Source: Micromonospora sp. CPCC 205371 (lineage in GTDB: Bacteria > Actinomycetota > Actinomycetes > Mycobacteriales > Micromonosporaceae). From it: DNA of 52,225 bases. How positions within the stretch are numbered: position 1 is the stretch's first letter; the number at the start of each line of letters is the position of its first letter. Location of the stretch: the NCBI RefSeq assembly GCF_026130045.1, contig NZ_JAIBNX010000035.1, positions 1-52,225 of the forward strand. Reading direction: 5' to 3'. The position numbers were made by a program, and so were the translations under genes. Under the pieces are notes generated by a model. That model did not search any database. It saw only the letters and a program-made list of their open reading frames with translations, and had not been told where the DNA came from. Shown here piece by piece: positions 17,224 to 26,158 of the stretch.

Positions 17224-19068
17224 CCCGGCTTGAGGGACGCCCTGATCACGAGGAGAGGTGGCGGGAGGGATGGTGGCGTCGGCGTAGGCGTAGGCCGTTG
17301 TCAGCGCGGCCAAGGGCATGGCCAGGGCGTATACGGCGCCGGACACCACGTTCAGCAGCCCGAACGGCATGTCGGTGAACAAGATCAGGAGCGTGCCGAT
17401 CACAGGCCCCAGGGCGAGCGCCAGCGCGATCGCCGCTACCGACAGCGACGCCACCTTGAACCATCGCCCGCGCACCAGCTCCGCGCTGCGCCGCAATGCC
17501 TTCAACGGCCCGGGTGACGGATCTTCGAGGGCGACCACCGGGGCGAACAGCGCCCATCGGCCGGCGAGCCATACGCCGAGCGGCACGAGGACCAGGCTGA
17601 CGGTCAGCGGCAGCACTATGACGAGCGCGAGCGCCAGCGCGCCGAGCAGCTTCGGGGCCCGGGTCAGCCCCATCCGGTACGCCTGGATGGGTCCAACGTC
17701 GCGGCCGGCGTCGACTTCGGCGAGGGCGATGGCGGTGACCGCCATGACGAGTCCGACGCTAGCGAGCGTGAGGATGGCGCCGACCCAGGCGAGGCCGGAC
17801 AGAACGTTCTCCAGCGCCGTCCCGAGCACCGTGATGGGCAGAAAGATCAACCCGATGCCGGCGAAGAGGAGCCAGCGCCGGCGGTACATGCGGGCGGCGG
17901 CGACCAGCGTCTGTCCCCAGGCACGCCGGCGGGCCATGGGCAGCGGGTCGGCGGGGTGCCAGGTCGTGCGGCTGGCGATGTACAGCGCCAGGGCCAGGAG
18001 CACGGCGATCAGCATGAGCGTGATGGACGGTTCGCTGACGACCTGGCGGAGCGCGTCGGAGCCGGCGCGGACGGACTCGCAGAAGAAGTCGGTGGCGCCG
18101 GTGCCGAGCAGCCCGCCGGCCGGTACGGCGTATGCCTCGTCGCGCCAGCTGTCCTGTGACCAGGTGATCGGCTCGCTCCATGAGCGCTTCATCGCCGGTC
18201 CGGTCGGCCCGTTGTAGAAGGCCTGTTGCAGCTCGCCCCACCTGCCCTCGAACCCGATCCACGGGAACGAGGCGCGGGCGAGTGCCAGGTCCTGCGGGAT
18301 GGTCCGAACGACCGGCCGGATCTCGACGGTCGGACTGGTGGAGTCGTCGCAGCCAACCCCTTCGGAGGCGGAGCTGCCGAGGTAGAGCGCCTCCTCGTAG
18401 TGGTTGGCGTGTGAGCCGGCCGCCGGGTGCACGACCGGGTGCGTGCCGTCGACGAGTTCCAGCTTGGCGGCGTCCCAGTCAGCACGCTCGGCACCCTCGT
18501 GCTGGCTGTACCCGACGGCCACCGGCGAGGAAGCGAGCGCAGCGGCCACCGAAGAAGCGTCGAAGATCAACTGGATCATTTCCCAGTCGCCCTCGTGCTT
18601 GTTGTTGTAGTCGTTGAATACGTAGAAGAACCAGTACTGGAGCGCGAGTTTCTCGGGCACGGCCGGATCGGTGGCGACGTGTGCGTACACCGTTGGGCGG
18701 GACGTGCCGGTAATCCGATCACCCCAACGCTCGTATCCGCAACCGGGGTTCAGCGGATCTCCGGGGAAGTCGAGGTGATATTCATAACGCCCCTCGGCGA
18801 GATCACCCGCGCTTGGTCCGATCTTCACCAGATCCGTCGGCGACCAGGGGCCTCGCAGTGCCACGGTCTGCTGATCGAAGAGCCGGTCGACGTCGAGCGG
18901 GAGATACGGCTCGCCGTACCCGCACTCCTCCTGCTGGTCGACCAGCCGCACCACCGGCGCGTACCGCTCAGCCAGCTCGGTCTCGTCAGCAAGGTCGGCC
19001 CGCGCGGGCGACGGCCAGCCGAGAACGCCGATCAAGGAAATGAGCACGACTTGAGCGAATCTGCCCAT
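17203..19068 (-). CDS. secreted Vps62-like domain fused to a polytopic membrane domain
   Basis: The 621-residue protein starts with a signal peptide ending PSPARA. Residues about 30-330 resemble the Vps62/DUF946 group, with YWFFYVFNDYNNKHEGDWE (HEGDWE near residue 158), GYSQHEGAERADW and HPAAGSHANHYEEALYLG. The conserved His/Glu/Asp residues suggest a metal or hydrolase-like site, but the function is unknown. After residue 345 come about seven helices resembling the GPDPase membrane-domain group (SPGPLKALRRSAELVRGRWFKV). I chose ATG 19068, after GGGAGCG, because it gives a compact signal peptide; GTG 19128 is possible. The last dozen residues are translated from a dispersed repeat and overlap dusB. 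Confidence 0.72.
   Translation of the reverse strand: MGRFAQVVLISLIGVLGWPSPARADLADETELAERYAPVVRLVDQQEECGYGEPYLPLDVDRLFDQQTVALRGPWSPTDLVKIGPSAGDLAEGRYEYHLDFPGDPLNPGCGYERWGDRITGTSRPTVYAHVATDPAVPEKLALQYWFFYVFNDYNNKHEGDWEMIQLIFDASSVAAALASSPVAVGYSQHEGAERADWDAAKLELVDGTHPVVHPAAGSHANHYEEALYLGSSASEGVGCDDSTSPTVEIRPVVRTIPQDLALARASFPWIGFEGRWGELQQAFYNGPTGPAMKRSWSEPITWSQDSWRDEAYAVPAGGLLGTGATDFFCESVRAGSDALRQVVSEPSITLMLIAVLLALALYIASRTTWHPADPLPMARRRAWGQTLVAAARMYRRRWLLFAGIGLIFLPITVLGTALENVLSGLAWVGAILTLASVGLVMAVTAIALAEVDAGRDVGPIQAYRMGLTRAPKLLGALALALVIVLPLTVSLVLVPLGVWLAGRWALFAPVVALEDPSPGPLKALRRSAELVRGRWFKVASLSVAAIALALALGPVIGTLLILFTDMPFGLLNVVSGAVYALAMPLAALTTAYAYADATIPPATSPRDQGVPQAGLAAGVG
17229..17250. repeat. single arm of the 22-base palindrome-associated repeat
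   Basis: CTTGAGGGACGCCCTGATCACG differs at one position from the arm at 14664-14685 and lies 6 bases after the dusB stop. Here there is no partner arm, so only a short GGGACGCCC self-pairing hairpin can form. It lies inside the 3' coding end of the convergent membrane gene. Confidence 0.8.
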
Positions 19069-19226
19069 GGAAACGCTCCCAAGAACGCGAGTGAGCCGGA
19101 AATTGGCGAGCGGTGTGCCGATAGTCACCGAACTCTCCCTAAGGGCTTTCTGTCTCGCTTACTGTTCGCCCACCATTGGGTACTGACCCATCGTTCAACG
19201 CCGAATCGCTGGGTGCGGGAGGTTCT

Positions 19227-21896
19227 GTGAACAAATACGTGTACGAGTTCACTGAGGGAAACAAAGATCTCAAGGACCTGCTCGGCGGCAAGGGAGCCAA
19301 CCTTGCCGAGATGACCAATCTCGGGCTGCCTGTGCCGCCCGGGTTCACGATCACCACCGAGGCGTGCAAGGCCTACCTCGCGACCGGCGAGGAGCCCGAA
19401 GGTCTGCCGGAGCAGATCGCCGACCACCTGGCCCGGCTGGAGTCCAGCATGGGCAAGCGGCTCGGTGACCCGGCCGACCCTCTGCTGGTCTCGGTGCGCT
19501 CGGGCGCGAAGTTCTCGATGCCCGGGATGATGGAGACGGTGCTCAATGTCGGTCTCAATGACCGGAGCGTAGATGGGCTGGCCCAGCAGAGCGGCAACGA
19601 GCGCTTCGCCTGGGACTCCTACCGTCGCCTCATCCAGATGTTCGGCAAGACGGTGTGCGACGTGCCCGGCGAGGAGTTCGAGCACGCTCTCGACGAGGCG
19701 AAGAAGGCGAAACAGGCGAGAAGCGATCTCGACCTCGACGCCGGCGACCTGCGCCATCTCGTCGACGTGTTCAAGACGATCTTCGCCAAGCACACCGGCC
19801 GCGAGTTCCCGCAGGAGCCGCGCGAGCAGCTCGACCTGGCGATCCGCGCGGTCTTCGAGTCGTGGAACGCCGACCGTGCCGTCCTGTACCGCCGCCAGGA
19901 GCGCATCCCCGCCGACCTCGGCACCGCTGTCAACGTGGTGGCGATGGTCTTCGGCAACCTGGGCTCCGACTCCGGCACCGGTGTGGCGTTCACCCGCGAC
20001 CCGGCGACGGGCGCGCATGGCGTGTACGGCGACTACCTCGCCAACGCGCAGGGCGAAGACGTCGTGGCCGGCATCCGCAACACCGTGCCCCTGGAAGACC
20101 TGGAACGGCTCGACAAGACCTCGTACGACCAGCTTATGTCGATCATGGCGAAGCTGGAGGGGCACTACCGCGATCTGTGCGACATCGAGTTCACGATCGA
20201 GCGCGGCAAGCTGTGGATGCTCCAGACCCGGGTCGGCAAGCGCACCGCCGCGGCGGCGTTCATCATCGCCAGCCAGCTCGTCGACGAGGGGCTGATCGAC
20301 CTCGACGAGGCGCTCCAGCGGGTCAACGGCGCGCAACTCGCCCAGCTCCTGTTCCCGCGCTTCGACCTGTCGGGCGAGCCCGAGGCGCTGGCCAAGGGCG
20401 TCGCCGCGTCGCCGGGTGCGGCGTACGGCAAGGCGGTCTTCGACTCCGTGCGCGCCGCCGAGGTGGCCGCCGGCGGCGAATCGGTGATCCTGGTCCGGCG
20501 CGAGACCAACCCCGACGACCTGCCCGGCATGATCGCCGCTCAGGGCATCCTCACGAGCCGCGGCGGTAAGACCAGCCACGCTGCCGTGGTGGCCCGCGGC
20601 ATGGGCAAGACCTGCGTGTGCGGGGCCGACGACCTCGAAGTGGACACCGCCGGCCGCAAGTTCACTGTGGACGGTCGCACCGTCAGCGAGGGCGACGTCA
20701 TCTCGATCGACGGCACCAGTGGCTGCGTCTATCTCGGTGACGTGCCGGTGCAGCCGTCGGCCGTGGTGCGGTACTTCGAGGGCAGCGTCTCACCAGACGA
20801 CGACGCGCTCGTGGCAGCGGTACACAGGCTCGTCACGCACGCCGATGGAGCGCGGCGGCTGCGCGTTCGCGCGAACGCCGACACCGGGGAAGACGCGGCG
20901 CGTGCGCGGCGGTTCGGGGCCGAGGGGATCGGCCTGTGCCGCACCGAGCACATGTTCCTGGGCGACCGGCGCGAGCTCGTCGAGCGGCTGATCCTGGCAC
21001 GCACCGACGAGGAGCGGCAGGCCGCGCTCGACGGGCTGATGCCGTTGCAGCGCGCCGACTTCGTCGAGATCTTCCAGGCGATGGACGGCCTGCCGGTGAC
21101 CGTGCGGCTGATCGACCCGCCGCTGCACGAGTTCCTGCCGGCGCTTGAAGACCTCGCCGTGCGCGTGGCGGTCGCGCACGAGCGCGGCGAAGACGCGGGC
21201 AAGGACGAGGCGCTGCTCGGCGCCGTCCGCCGCATGCACGAGCAGAACCCGATGCTCGGGCTGCGCGGCGTCCGGCTCGGCCTGGTGGTCCCCGGCCTGT
21301 TCGGCATGCAGGTCCGCGCGATCGCCGAGGCCGCCGCAGAGTGCGCGCGCCAAGGCGGCACGCCACGGCCGGAGATCATGGTGCCGCTCGTGGGCGCAGT
21401 GCAGGAGCTGGAGACGGTACGCGCGGAGGCGGAGCGGATCGTCGCCGAGGTGGGCGTGTCGGGCATCCCGATCGGCACGATGATCGAGGTGCCGCGGGCG
21501 GCCCTCACCGCCGACCAGATCGCCGAGGCGGCCGAGTTCTTCTCGTTCGGCACCAACGACCTGACCCAGATGGGTTGGGGGTTCTCCCGCGACGACGTCG
21601 AGGGCGCCTTCTTCCCCCGCTACCTGGAGCTGGGCATCTTCGGTGTGTCGCCGTTCGAGTCGATCGACCGCGACGGGATCGGGCGGCTCGTGCGGATCGC
21701 CGTCGACGAGGGCCGGGCGGCGCGTCCGGATCTCAAGATCGGCGTGTGCGGCGAGCACGGCGGCGACCCCGACTCCGTGCACTTCTTCGAAGGCGTGGGC
21801 CTCGACTACGTGTCGTGCTCGCCCTTCCGGGTGCCGGTGGCTCGACTGGAGGCCGGGCGCGCGTCCGTGCACTCCGACGGCTCCGACAGCCGCTGA
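19227..21896 (+). CDS. ppdK: pyruvate, phosphate dikinase
   Basis: The 889-residue enzyme interconverts pyruvate, ATP and phosphate with PEP, AMP and pyrophosphate. An N-terminal ATP-grasp region (LLGGKGANLAEMTNLGLPVPPG, FTRDPATGAHGVYG) is followed by the swivelling phosphohistidine domain (GGKTSHAAVVARGMGK, His near residue 451) and a PEP-binding TIM barrel (GIGLCRTEHMF, SFGTNDLTQM). The C-terminal catalytic loop is GVCGEHGGDP (Cys near residue 841). Length is normal. The GTG at 19227 is preceded by GGGAGG; an upstream ATG-type start at 19176 lacks a site and adds non-conserved residues. The gene stands alone and is followed by a repeat arm and a long hairpin. Confidence 0.95.
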   Translation: MNKYVYEFTEGNKDLKDLLGGKGANLAEMTNLGLPVPPGFTITTEACKAYLATGEEPEGLPEQIADHLARLESSMGKRLGDPADPLLVSVRSGAKFSMPGMMETVLNVGLNDRSVDGLAQQSGNERFAWDSYRRLIQMFGKTVCDVPGEEFEHALDEAKKAKQARSDLDLDAGDLRHLVDVFKTIFAKHTGREFPQEPREQLDLAIRAVFESWNADRAVLYRRQERIPADLGTAVNVVAMVFGNLGSDSGTGVAFTRDPATGAHGVYGDYLANAQGEDVVAGIRNTVPLEDLERLDKTSYDQLMSIMAKLEGHYRDLCDIEFTIERGKLWMLQTRVGKRTAAAAFIIASQLVDEGLIDLDEALQRVNGAQLAQLLFPRFDLSGEPEALAKGVAASPGAAYGKAVFDSVRAAEVAAGGESVILVRRETNPDDLPGMIAAQGILTSRGGKTSHAAVVARGMGKTCVCGADDLEVDTAGRKFTVDGRTVSEGDVISIDGTSGCVYLGDVPVQPSAVVRYFEGSVSPDDDALVAAVHRLVTHADGARRLRVRANADTGEDAARARRFGAEGIGLCRTEHMFLGDRRELVERLILARTDEERQAALDGLMPLQRADFVEIFQAMDGLPVTVRLIDPPLHEFLPALEDLAVRVAVAHERGEDAGKDEALLGAVRRMHEQNPMLGLRGVRLGLVVPGLFGMQVRAIAEAAAECARQGGTPRPEIMVPLVGAVQELETVRAEAERIVAEVGVSGIPIGTMIEVPRAALTADQIAEAAEFFSFGTNDLTQMGWGFSRDDVEGAFFPRYLELGIFGVSPFESIDRDGIGRLVRIAVDEGRAARPDLKIGVCGEHGGDPDSVHFFEGVGLDYVSCSPFRVPVARLEAGRASVHSDGSDSR

Positions 21897-21906
21897 CCAA
21901 GTCCAA

Positions 21907-21928
21907 CGTGATCAGGGCGTCCCTGAAG
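21907..21928. repeat. 22-base repeat copy downstream of ppdK
   Basis: CGTGATCAGGGCGTCCCTGAAG is the exact reverse complement of 14664-14685. It begins 11 bases after the ppdK stop and is followed by a small GTCGTTCTTACGAC stem-loop. As at the other two sites it lies immediately 3' of a gene. Confidence 0.85.
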
Positions 21929-21949
21929 TCGTTCTTACGACGTGAGGAT

Positions 21950-22009
21950 GAACGGTCCGAGTCGCTGCGCGGCGCTTGCGCACGACGGCGTATGCGACTC
22001 GGACTGTTC
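21950..22009 (+). terminator. long hairpin downstream of ppdK
   Basis: GAACGGTCCGAGTCGC at 21950-21965 pairs with GCGACTCGGACTGTTC at 21994-22009, giving a 16-base-pair stem with one G-U pair. The loop is 28 bases and can itself fold. There is no U-tract. It is a plausible actinobacterial terminator for ppdK, or an RNA-stabilising 3' structure. Confidence 0.65.
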
Positions 22010-22090
22010 ACAGCACTGATCACATTGGGGGGCGCGTAACCTAAGCGTCACTTTGACTTCGCCGGTACCGTGACAACGGAGGTGCGACCC

Positions 22091-22444
22091 ATGGGCAGCC
22101 AGTGGGAGAACCTGGTCGTTGACTCTCAGGACCCCCCGCGACTGGCGCGCTGGTGGGCAGAAGCGCTCGGCTTCCAGATCACCTACGAAAAGCCCGACGA
22201 GGTGGAGATCCGCCGCACGCCCGACGAGCTGCCCGGCCTGATCTTCGTACCGGTGCCGGAGAACAAGACCGTCAAGAACCGCCTGCACATCGACCTGCGC
22301 CCCTCCGATCAGGAGGCCGAGGTGGAGCGCCTGGTCAACATGGGCGCCCGGCACGTCGACGTGGGCCAGGGCGACGACGTGAGCTGGGTCGTGCTCGCCG
22401 ATCCGGAAGGCAACGAGTTCTGCGTGCTGCGCCAGCGCGGTTAG
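22091..22444 (+). CDS. VOC-superfamily glyoxalase-like protein
   Basis: The 117-residue protein has the paired beta-alpha-beta-beta-beta units of the glyoxalase/bleomycin resistance fold: ENLVVDSQDPPRLARWWAEALGF, then NRLHIDLRPSDQEAEVERLVNMGA and WVVLADPEGNEFCVL. His in LHID and Glu in GNEFCVL are the positions usually used for metal. The ligand is unknown; such proteins range from dioxygenases to resistance proteins. I chose the ATG at 22091 because GGAGG lies 8 bases upstream; a GTG at 22070 is also in frame. Confidence 0.82.
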   Translation: MGSQWENLVVDSQDPPRLARWWAEALGFQITYEKPDEVEIRRTPDELPGLIFVPVPENKTVKNRLHIDLRPSDQEAEVERLVNMGARHVDVGQGDDVSWVVLADPEGNEFCVLRQRG

Positions 22445-22507
22445 CTCATATATGTCCATTTCGTGCTACCCTGCGCGAACGGCGCAATTAAGGGTAAGGC
22501 GGACATA

Positions 22508-23611
22508 GTGGGCTTCGATCCACAGAACCTCTACGGCGTGGTACTCGCGGGTGGTTTCGGTACCCGGCTCTGGCCGCTATCGCGGCAGGGTCGCCCCAAG
22601 CAGTTCATCGATCTGCTCGGCGGCGGGCGGTCGCTGCTGCAGCAGGCCGTCGACCGGGTCGTCGACATCATCCCGCTCGACCGCGTCCTGGTCGTCACGA
22701 CCGAGCGGTTCGCCGCCGACGTCGCCGCCCAACTGCCCGAACTGGCACCGGAAAACATCATCGCCGAGCCGTGCGGCCGCGACACCGCGCCCGCCATGGG
22801 CGTCGCCGCCGAGATCGTCTCCGCGCGCTGCCCGGACGCCGTGGTCGTCAACATCCCGGCCGACCACTACGTCGCCGACGGGGAACGCTTCCGCGCCGCG
22901 CTGCTCACCGCCGCCGAGGCGGCGTACGACCATCCGGTGGTCGCCGTGCTCGGCGTGCCACCGACGTTCGCCAACACCGGACTCGGGTACATCGAGGTGG
23001 GCGCCGACACCATCGAGGTGGGGGACCGGACGCTGCTGGAGGTGGCCCGGTTCACCGAAAAGCCAGACGCCGGCACCGCTCGCGCGTTCGTCGACTCTGG
23101 ACGGTACCTGTGGAACGCGAACTACTACACGTTTCACGTCGACACTTTCCTCGCCAGCCTCGCTGAGTACGCGCCCAGCCTGTACCGCGCGCTCGCCCCG
23201 TTGCGCGGCACCGCCGACATGTCCGCCATCGCCCAGGTGTACGCCACTGTGGAGGCGGCACCGGTCGACACCGCCATGACCGAGAAGGCGTCCAACATCT
23301 ACGTACTGCCGGCCGACTTCCGGTGGAGCGACGTCGGCAACTGGAACGAGCTGTACGAGGTGCTCGCCGACGGCTGGGCCGAGCAGGACGGCACCGTCGT
23401 GGTCAGCCCGCGCCCCGAGCTGATCATCGGCATCGACGCGTCCGACAACCTCGTGCTCCAGGCCACCCCGCGGCCCATCGCGCTGGTCGGCGTGCGCGAC
23501 AGCGTGGTCGTCGACCTCGACGACGGGCTGCTGGTCGCCGGCCGGGCACAGATCCAAGACATCCGCCAGGTCGTCGAGCGGCTGGCCGAGGTGGCTCCCG
23601 CGTACTGCTGA
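22508..23611 (+). CDS. manC: mannose-1-phosphate guanylyltransferase
   Basis: The 367-residue enzyme makes GDP-mannose from GTP and mannose 1-phosphate for mannolipids, lipomannan-like glycans and protein mannosylation. It has the nucleotidyltransferase signature VVLAGGFGTRLWPLSRQGRPKQF, EPCGRDTAPAMGVAA, NIPADHYV, FTEKPDAGTA and LWNANYYTFHV. There is no C-terminal phosphomannose isomerase domain, so it is the short monofunctional type. The GTG at 22508 follows an AAGGCGG site; the frame extends to 22463, but those codons overlap an AT-rich promoter-like gap with TACCCT. Confidence 0.9.
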   Translation: MGFDPQNLYGVVLAGGFGTRLWPLSRQGRPKQFIDLLGGGRSLLQQAVDRVVDIIPLDRVLVVTTERFAADVAAQLPELAPENIIAEPCGRDTAPAMGVAAEIVSARCPDAVVVNIPADHYVADGERFRAALLTAAEAAYDHPVVAVLGVPPTFANTGLGYIEVGADTIEVGDRTLLEVARFTEKPDAGTARAFVDSGRYLWNANYYTFHVDTFLASLAEYAPSLYRALAPLRGTADMSAIAQVYATVEAAPVDTAMTEKASNIYVLPADFRWSDVGNWNELYEVLADGWAEQDGTVVVSPRPELIIGIDASDNLVLQATPRPIALVGVRDSVVVDLDDGLLVAGRAQIQDIRQVVERLAEVAPAYC

Positions 23612-23685
23612 CGGCCCTGGCGCCTTTGGGGCCTAGGGCCCGCGCGAGCGGAGCGAGCGCCAGCTAGCGCAGCTAGGCTCCGGGG
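23612..23685. promoter_or_regulatory. promoter region of dgt with REP-like motifs
   Basis: TAGGCT lies 5 bases before the GTG at 23686, fitting a leaderless start. Upstream are CGCGAGCGGAGCGAGCGC, CTAGCGCAGCTAG and GGGGCCTAGGGCCC, which are short self-complementary pieces similar to those at 2230-2358. Confidence 0.45.
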
Positions 23686-24894
23686 GTGAGTCGGGATACC
23701 GAGCGCCTCGTCTTCGAGCCGCCCAAGGACACCGGGTACGGGCGCAGCCCGTACGAGCGCGATCGTGCCCGGGTGCTGCACTCGGCAGCGTTCCGGCGGC
23801 TCGCCGCCAAGACCCAAGTCCACACGGCCGGCTCCAACGACTTCCTGCGCACCCGCCTCACCCACTCGCTCGAAGTGGCACAGATCGCTCGCGAGATGGG
23901 GGCCCGGCTCGGCTGCGACCCCGACGTGGTCGACGCCGCGGCGCTGGCGCACGACCTGGGCCACCCGCCGTTCGGGCACAACGGCGAAGACGCCCTGGAC
24001 GAGGCCGCACGGGAGTGTGGCGGATTCGAGGGCAACGCACAGACCCTCCGGGTACTCACTCGGCTGGAGGCCAAGATCGAGGGTGCCGGCCTCAACCTGA
24101 CACGCGCCTCCCTGGACGCCACCTGCAAGTACCCGTGGCGGCGCCGGCCCGGCCAGCGCAAGTTCGGGGTCTACGCCGACGACGCCGCGGTATTCGACTG
24201 GGTCCGCGCCGGCGCGGAGGGTGCGGCCCGGTGCCTGGAGGCCCAGGTGATGGACTGGGCCGACGACGTGGCCTACTCGGTGCACGACGTCGAAGACGGC
24301 GTCCACGGCGGCTACATCGCGTTTCGCGGGCTGCAGGCCGACCGCGACGAGCGGGCCGGCCTGTGCGCCGACGTGGCCGAGGCGTACTCCGCCGAGTCCG
24401 CCGCCGACCTCGAAGAGGCGCTGGCCGACCTGCTCGCCGATCCCGTGCTCGCGCCCCTGTCGCGATACGACGGCAGTCACGGCGCGCTGGCGGCCCTCAA
24501 GGGCGTCACGAGCGTCCTCATCGGCCGGTTCGTGGCGGGCGCGGTCGAGGCGACCCAGGAGCGTTTCGGTGACGGTCCACTGCGGCGATACGCGGCCGAT
24601 CTGGTCGTGCCACGCGCCGTACGGGCACAGTCCGCGCTGCTCAAGGGCATGGCGCTGCGATACGTGATGCGCCGGCCGAACGCAGAGGGGCGATACGCCG
24701 AACAGCGCGAGATCCTCACTGATCTGGTCCGGGCACTTACGATCAGGGCGCCGGACGGACTCGATCCAGTCTTCGCGCCGCTGTGGAAGGCCGCTCCCGA
24801 CGACGCCGCGCGGCTACGCGTCGTTATCGACCAGGTGGCCTCCCTAACCGACCCGGCGGCCGTAGCCTGGCATCAGCGGTTGACGGGAGGCTGA
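23686..24894 (+). CDS. dgt: deoxyguanosinetriphosphate triphosphohydrolase-like protein
   Basis: This 402-residue HD-domain enzyme hydrolyses dGTP (or other dNTPs) to the nucleoside and tripolyphosphate. The metal-binding His/Asp set is visible in TRLTHSLEVAQIAREMG, AALAHDLGHPPFGHNGEDAL and MDWADDVAYSVHDVEDG. The N-terminus RSPYERDRARVLHSAAFRRLAAKTQV is typical of the dGTPase type 2 subfamily. Length is normal. It is followed after 1 base by an FAD-dependent reductase and is probably cotranscribed. In actinobacteria this gene often lies near dnaG and dus genes; here dusB is 6 kb upstream and no dnaG is in the window. Confidence 0.92.
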   Translation: MSRDTERLVFEPPKDTGYGRSPYERDRARVLHSAAFRRLAAKTQVHTAGSNDFLRTRLTHSLEVAQIAREMGARLGCDPDVVDAAALAHDLGHPPFGHNGEDALDEAARECGGFEGNAQTLRVLTRLEAKIEGAGLNLTRASLDATCKYPWRRRPGQRKFGVYADDAAVFDWVRAGAEGAARCLEAQVMDWADDVAYSVHDVEDGVHGGYIAFRGLQADRDERAGLCADVAEAYSAESAADLEEALADLLADPVLAPLSRYDGSHGALAALKGVTSVLIGRFVAGAVEATQERFGDGPLRRYAADLVVPRAVRAQSALLKGMALRYVMRRPNAEGRYAEQREILTDLVRALTIRAPDGLDPVFAPLWKAAPDDAARLRVVIDQVASLTDPAAVAWHQRLTGG

Positions 24895-24895
24895 C

Positions 24896-26128
24896 ATGCC
24901 CACGTTCGTGATCATCGGTGCGTCCCTCGCGGGCGCGAAAGCGGCCGAGACGCTGCGCGCCGAGGGCTTCGACGGGCGGATCGTGCTCGTCGGCGAGGAG
25001 ACCGAGCGGCCATACGAGAGGCCACCACTGTCCAAGGGGTACATGCTCGGCAAGGAGCCGCTCGACAAGGCGTTCGTGCACGACGAGGCCTGGTACGCCG
25101 AGCACGACGTCGAGCTGATGCTCGGCTGCCGAGCCACCAACCTCGATGCCGATACGCATACCGTGACCCTCGACGGGGTCGCCAAGCTGACGTACGACAA
25201 GCTGCTGCTCGCCACCGGCTCCCGGGTGCGCACGCTGTCCGTGCCGGGCGCCGAGCTGAGCGGCGTCCGCTACCTGCGCACCATCGACGAGGCCGAGACG
25301 CTGCTCGAACGGCTCCGCGACGGCAGTCAGGTGCTCGTCGTCGGCGCCGGCTGGATCGGGCTCGAGGTGGCAGGCGCCGCCCGCGAGCACGGCTGCCCGG
25401 TCACCGTGGTCCCGGTCCGCTCGCTGCCGCTGCCCCGGGGGGTCGGCGACCGGGTGGGGGCCGTCTTCCGCGACCTGCACGTGGCGCACGGCGTCGACTT
25501 CCGGTTCGGCATGGGCATCCGCGAGTTCGGCGGGAGCGGCGGCCAGGTCACCCACGCGGTGCTCGAAGACGGCACCGAGGTGCCCGCCGACCTGGTGGTG
25601 GCGGGCGTCGGCATCCGGCCCGCCACCGAGCTGGCCGATGCCGGCGGGCTGGCCGTCGACAACGGCGTGGTCACCGACGCCGCGCTGCGCACCGCAAACC
25701 CCGACGTGTACGCGTGCGGCGACGTCGCCTCGTTCGAGCATCCGCTGATCGGCGAGCGCATCCGCGTCGAGCACTGGTCGAACGCGCTCAACGGTGGCCC
25801 GGCCGCTGCCCGCTCCATGCTCGGCCAGCCGGTCAGCTACGACCGCGTGCCGTACTTCTTCACCGACCAGTACGACCTGGGCATGGAGTACGCGGGCTGG
25901 GCACCGCACGGCTCGTACGACTCCGTGGTGTTCCGGGGCGACGTGGCGGCGCGCGAGTTCGTGGCGTTCTGGGTCAAGGGCGGCCGCGTCCTCGCCGGCA
26001 TGAACGTCAACATCTGGGACGTCCAAGACGACATCCAGGCCCTAGTGAGAGCCGGCTTCACCGGCCACCGCGTAGACGAAACCCGCCTGTCCGACCCTTC
26101 CGTCCCCCTGCGGGACGCCCTCCAATAA
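24896..26128 (+). CDS. FAD-dependent pyridine nucleotide-disulfide/ferredoxin reductase
   Basis: The 410-residue flavoprotein has two dinucleotide-binding folds: FVIIGASLAGAKAAETLR at the N-terminus (FAD) and VLVVGAGWIGLEVAGAAREHG near residue 145 (NAD(P)H). The FAD motif VYACGDVASFEHP follows, and a C-terminal reductase domain contains VRVEHWSNALNGG. There is no redox CxxC and no Fe-S domain, so it is of the rubredoxin/ferredoxin reductase type that supplies electrons to P450s or dioxygenases. No such partner is adjacent. It begins one base after dgt. An 80-base repeat lies 30 bases beyond its stop. Confidence 0.9.
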   Translation: MPTFVIIGASLAGAKAAETLRAEGFDGRIVLVGEETERPYERPPLSKGYMLGKEPLDKAFVHDEAWYAEHDVELMLGCRATNLDADTHTVTLDGVAKLTYDKLLLATGSRVRTLSVPGAELSGVRYLRTIDEAETLLERLRDGSQVLVVGAGWIGLEVAGAAREHGCPVTVVPVRSLPLPRGVGDRVGAVFRDLHVAHGVDFRFGMGIREFGGSGGQVTHAVLEDGTEVPADLVVAGVGIRPATELADAGGLAVDNGVVTDAALRTANPDVYACGDVASFEHPLIGERIRVEHWSNALNGGPAAARSMLGQPVSYDRVPYFFTDQYDLGMEYAGWAPHGSYDSVVFRGDVAAREFVAFWVKGGRVLAGMNVNIWDVQDDIQALVRAGFTGHRVDETRLSDPSVPLRDALQ

Positions 26129-26158
26129 CTCCGCTCCCCGTCACCGCCCCTATTTCCG

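Noticed and set aside
19125-20579. 484-codon minus-strand frame opposite ppdK
   Set aside because: It is antisense to the highly conserved ATP-grasp region of PPDK.
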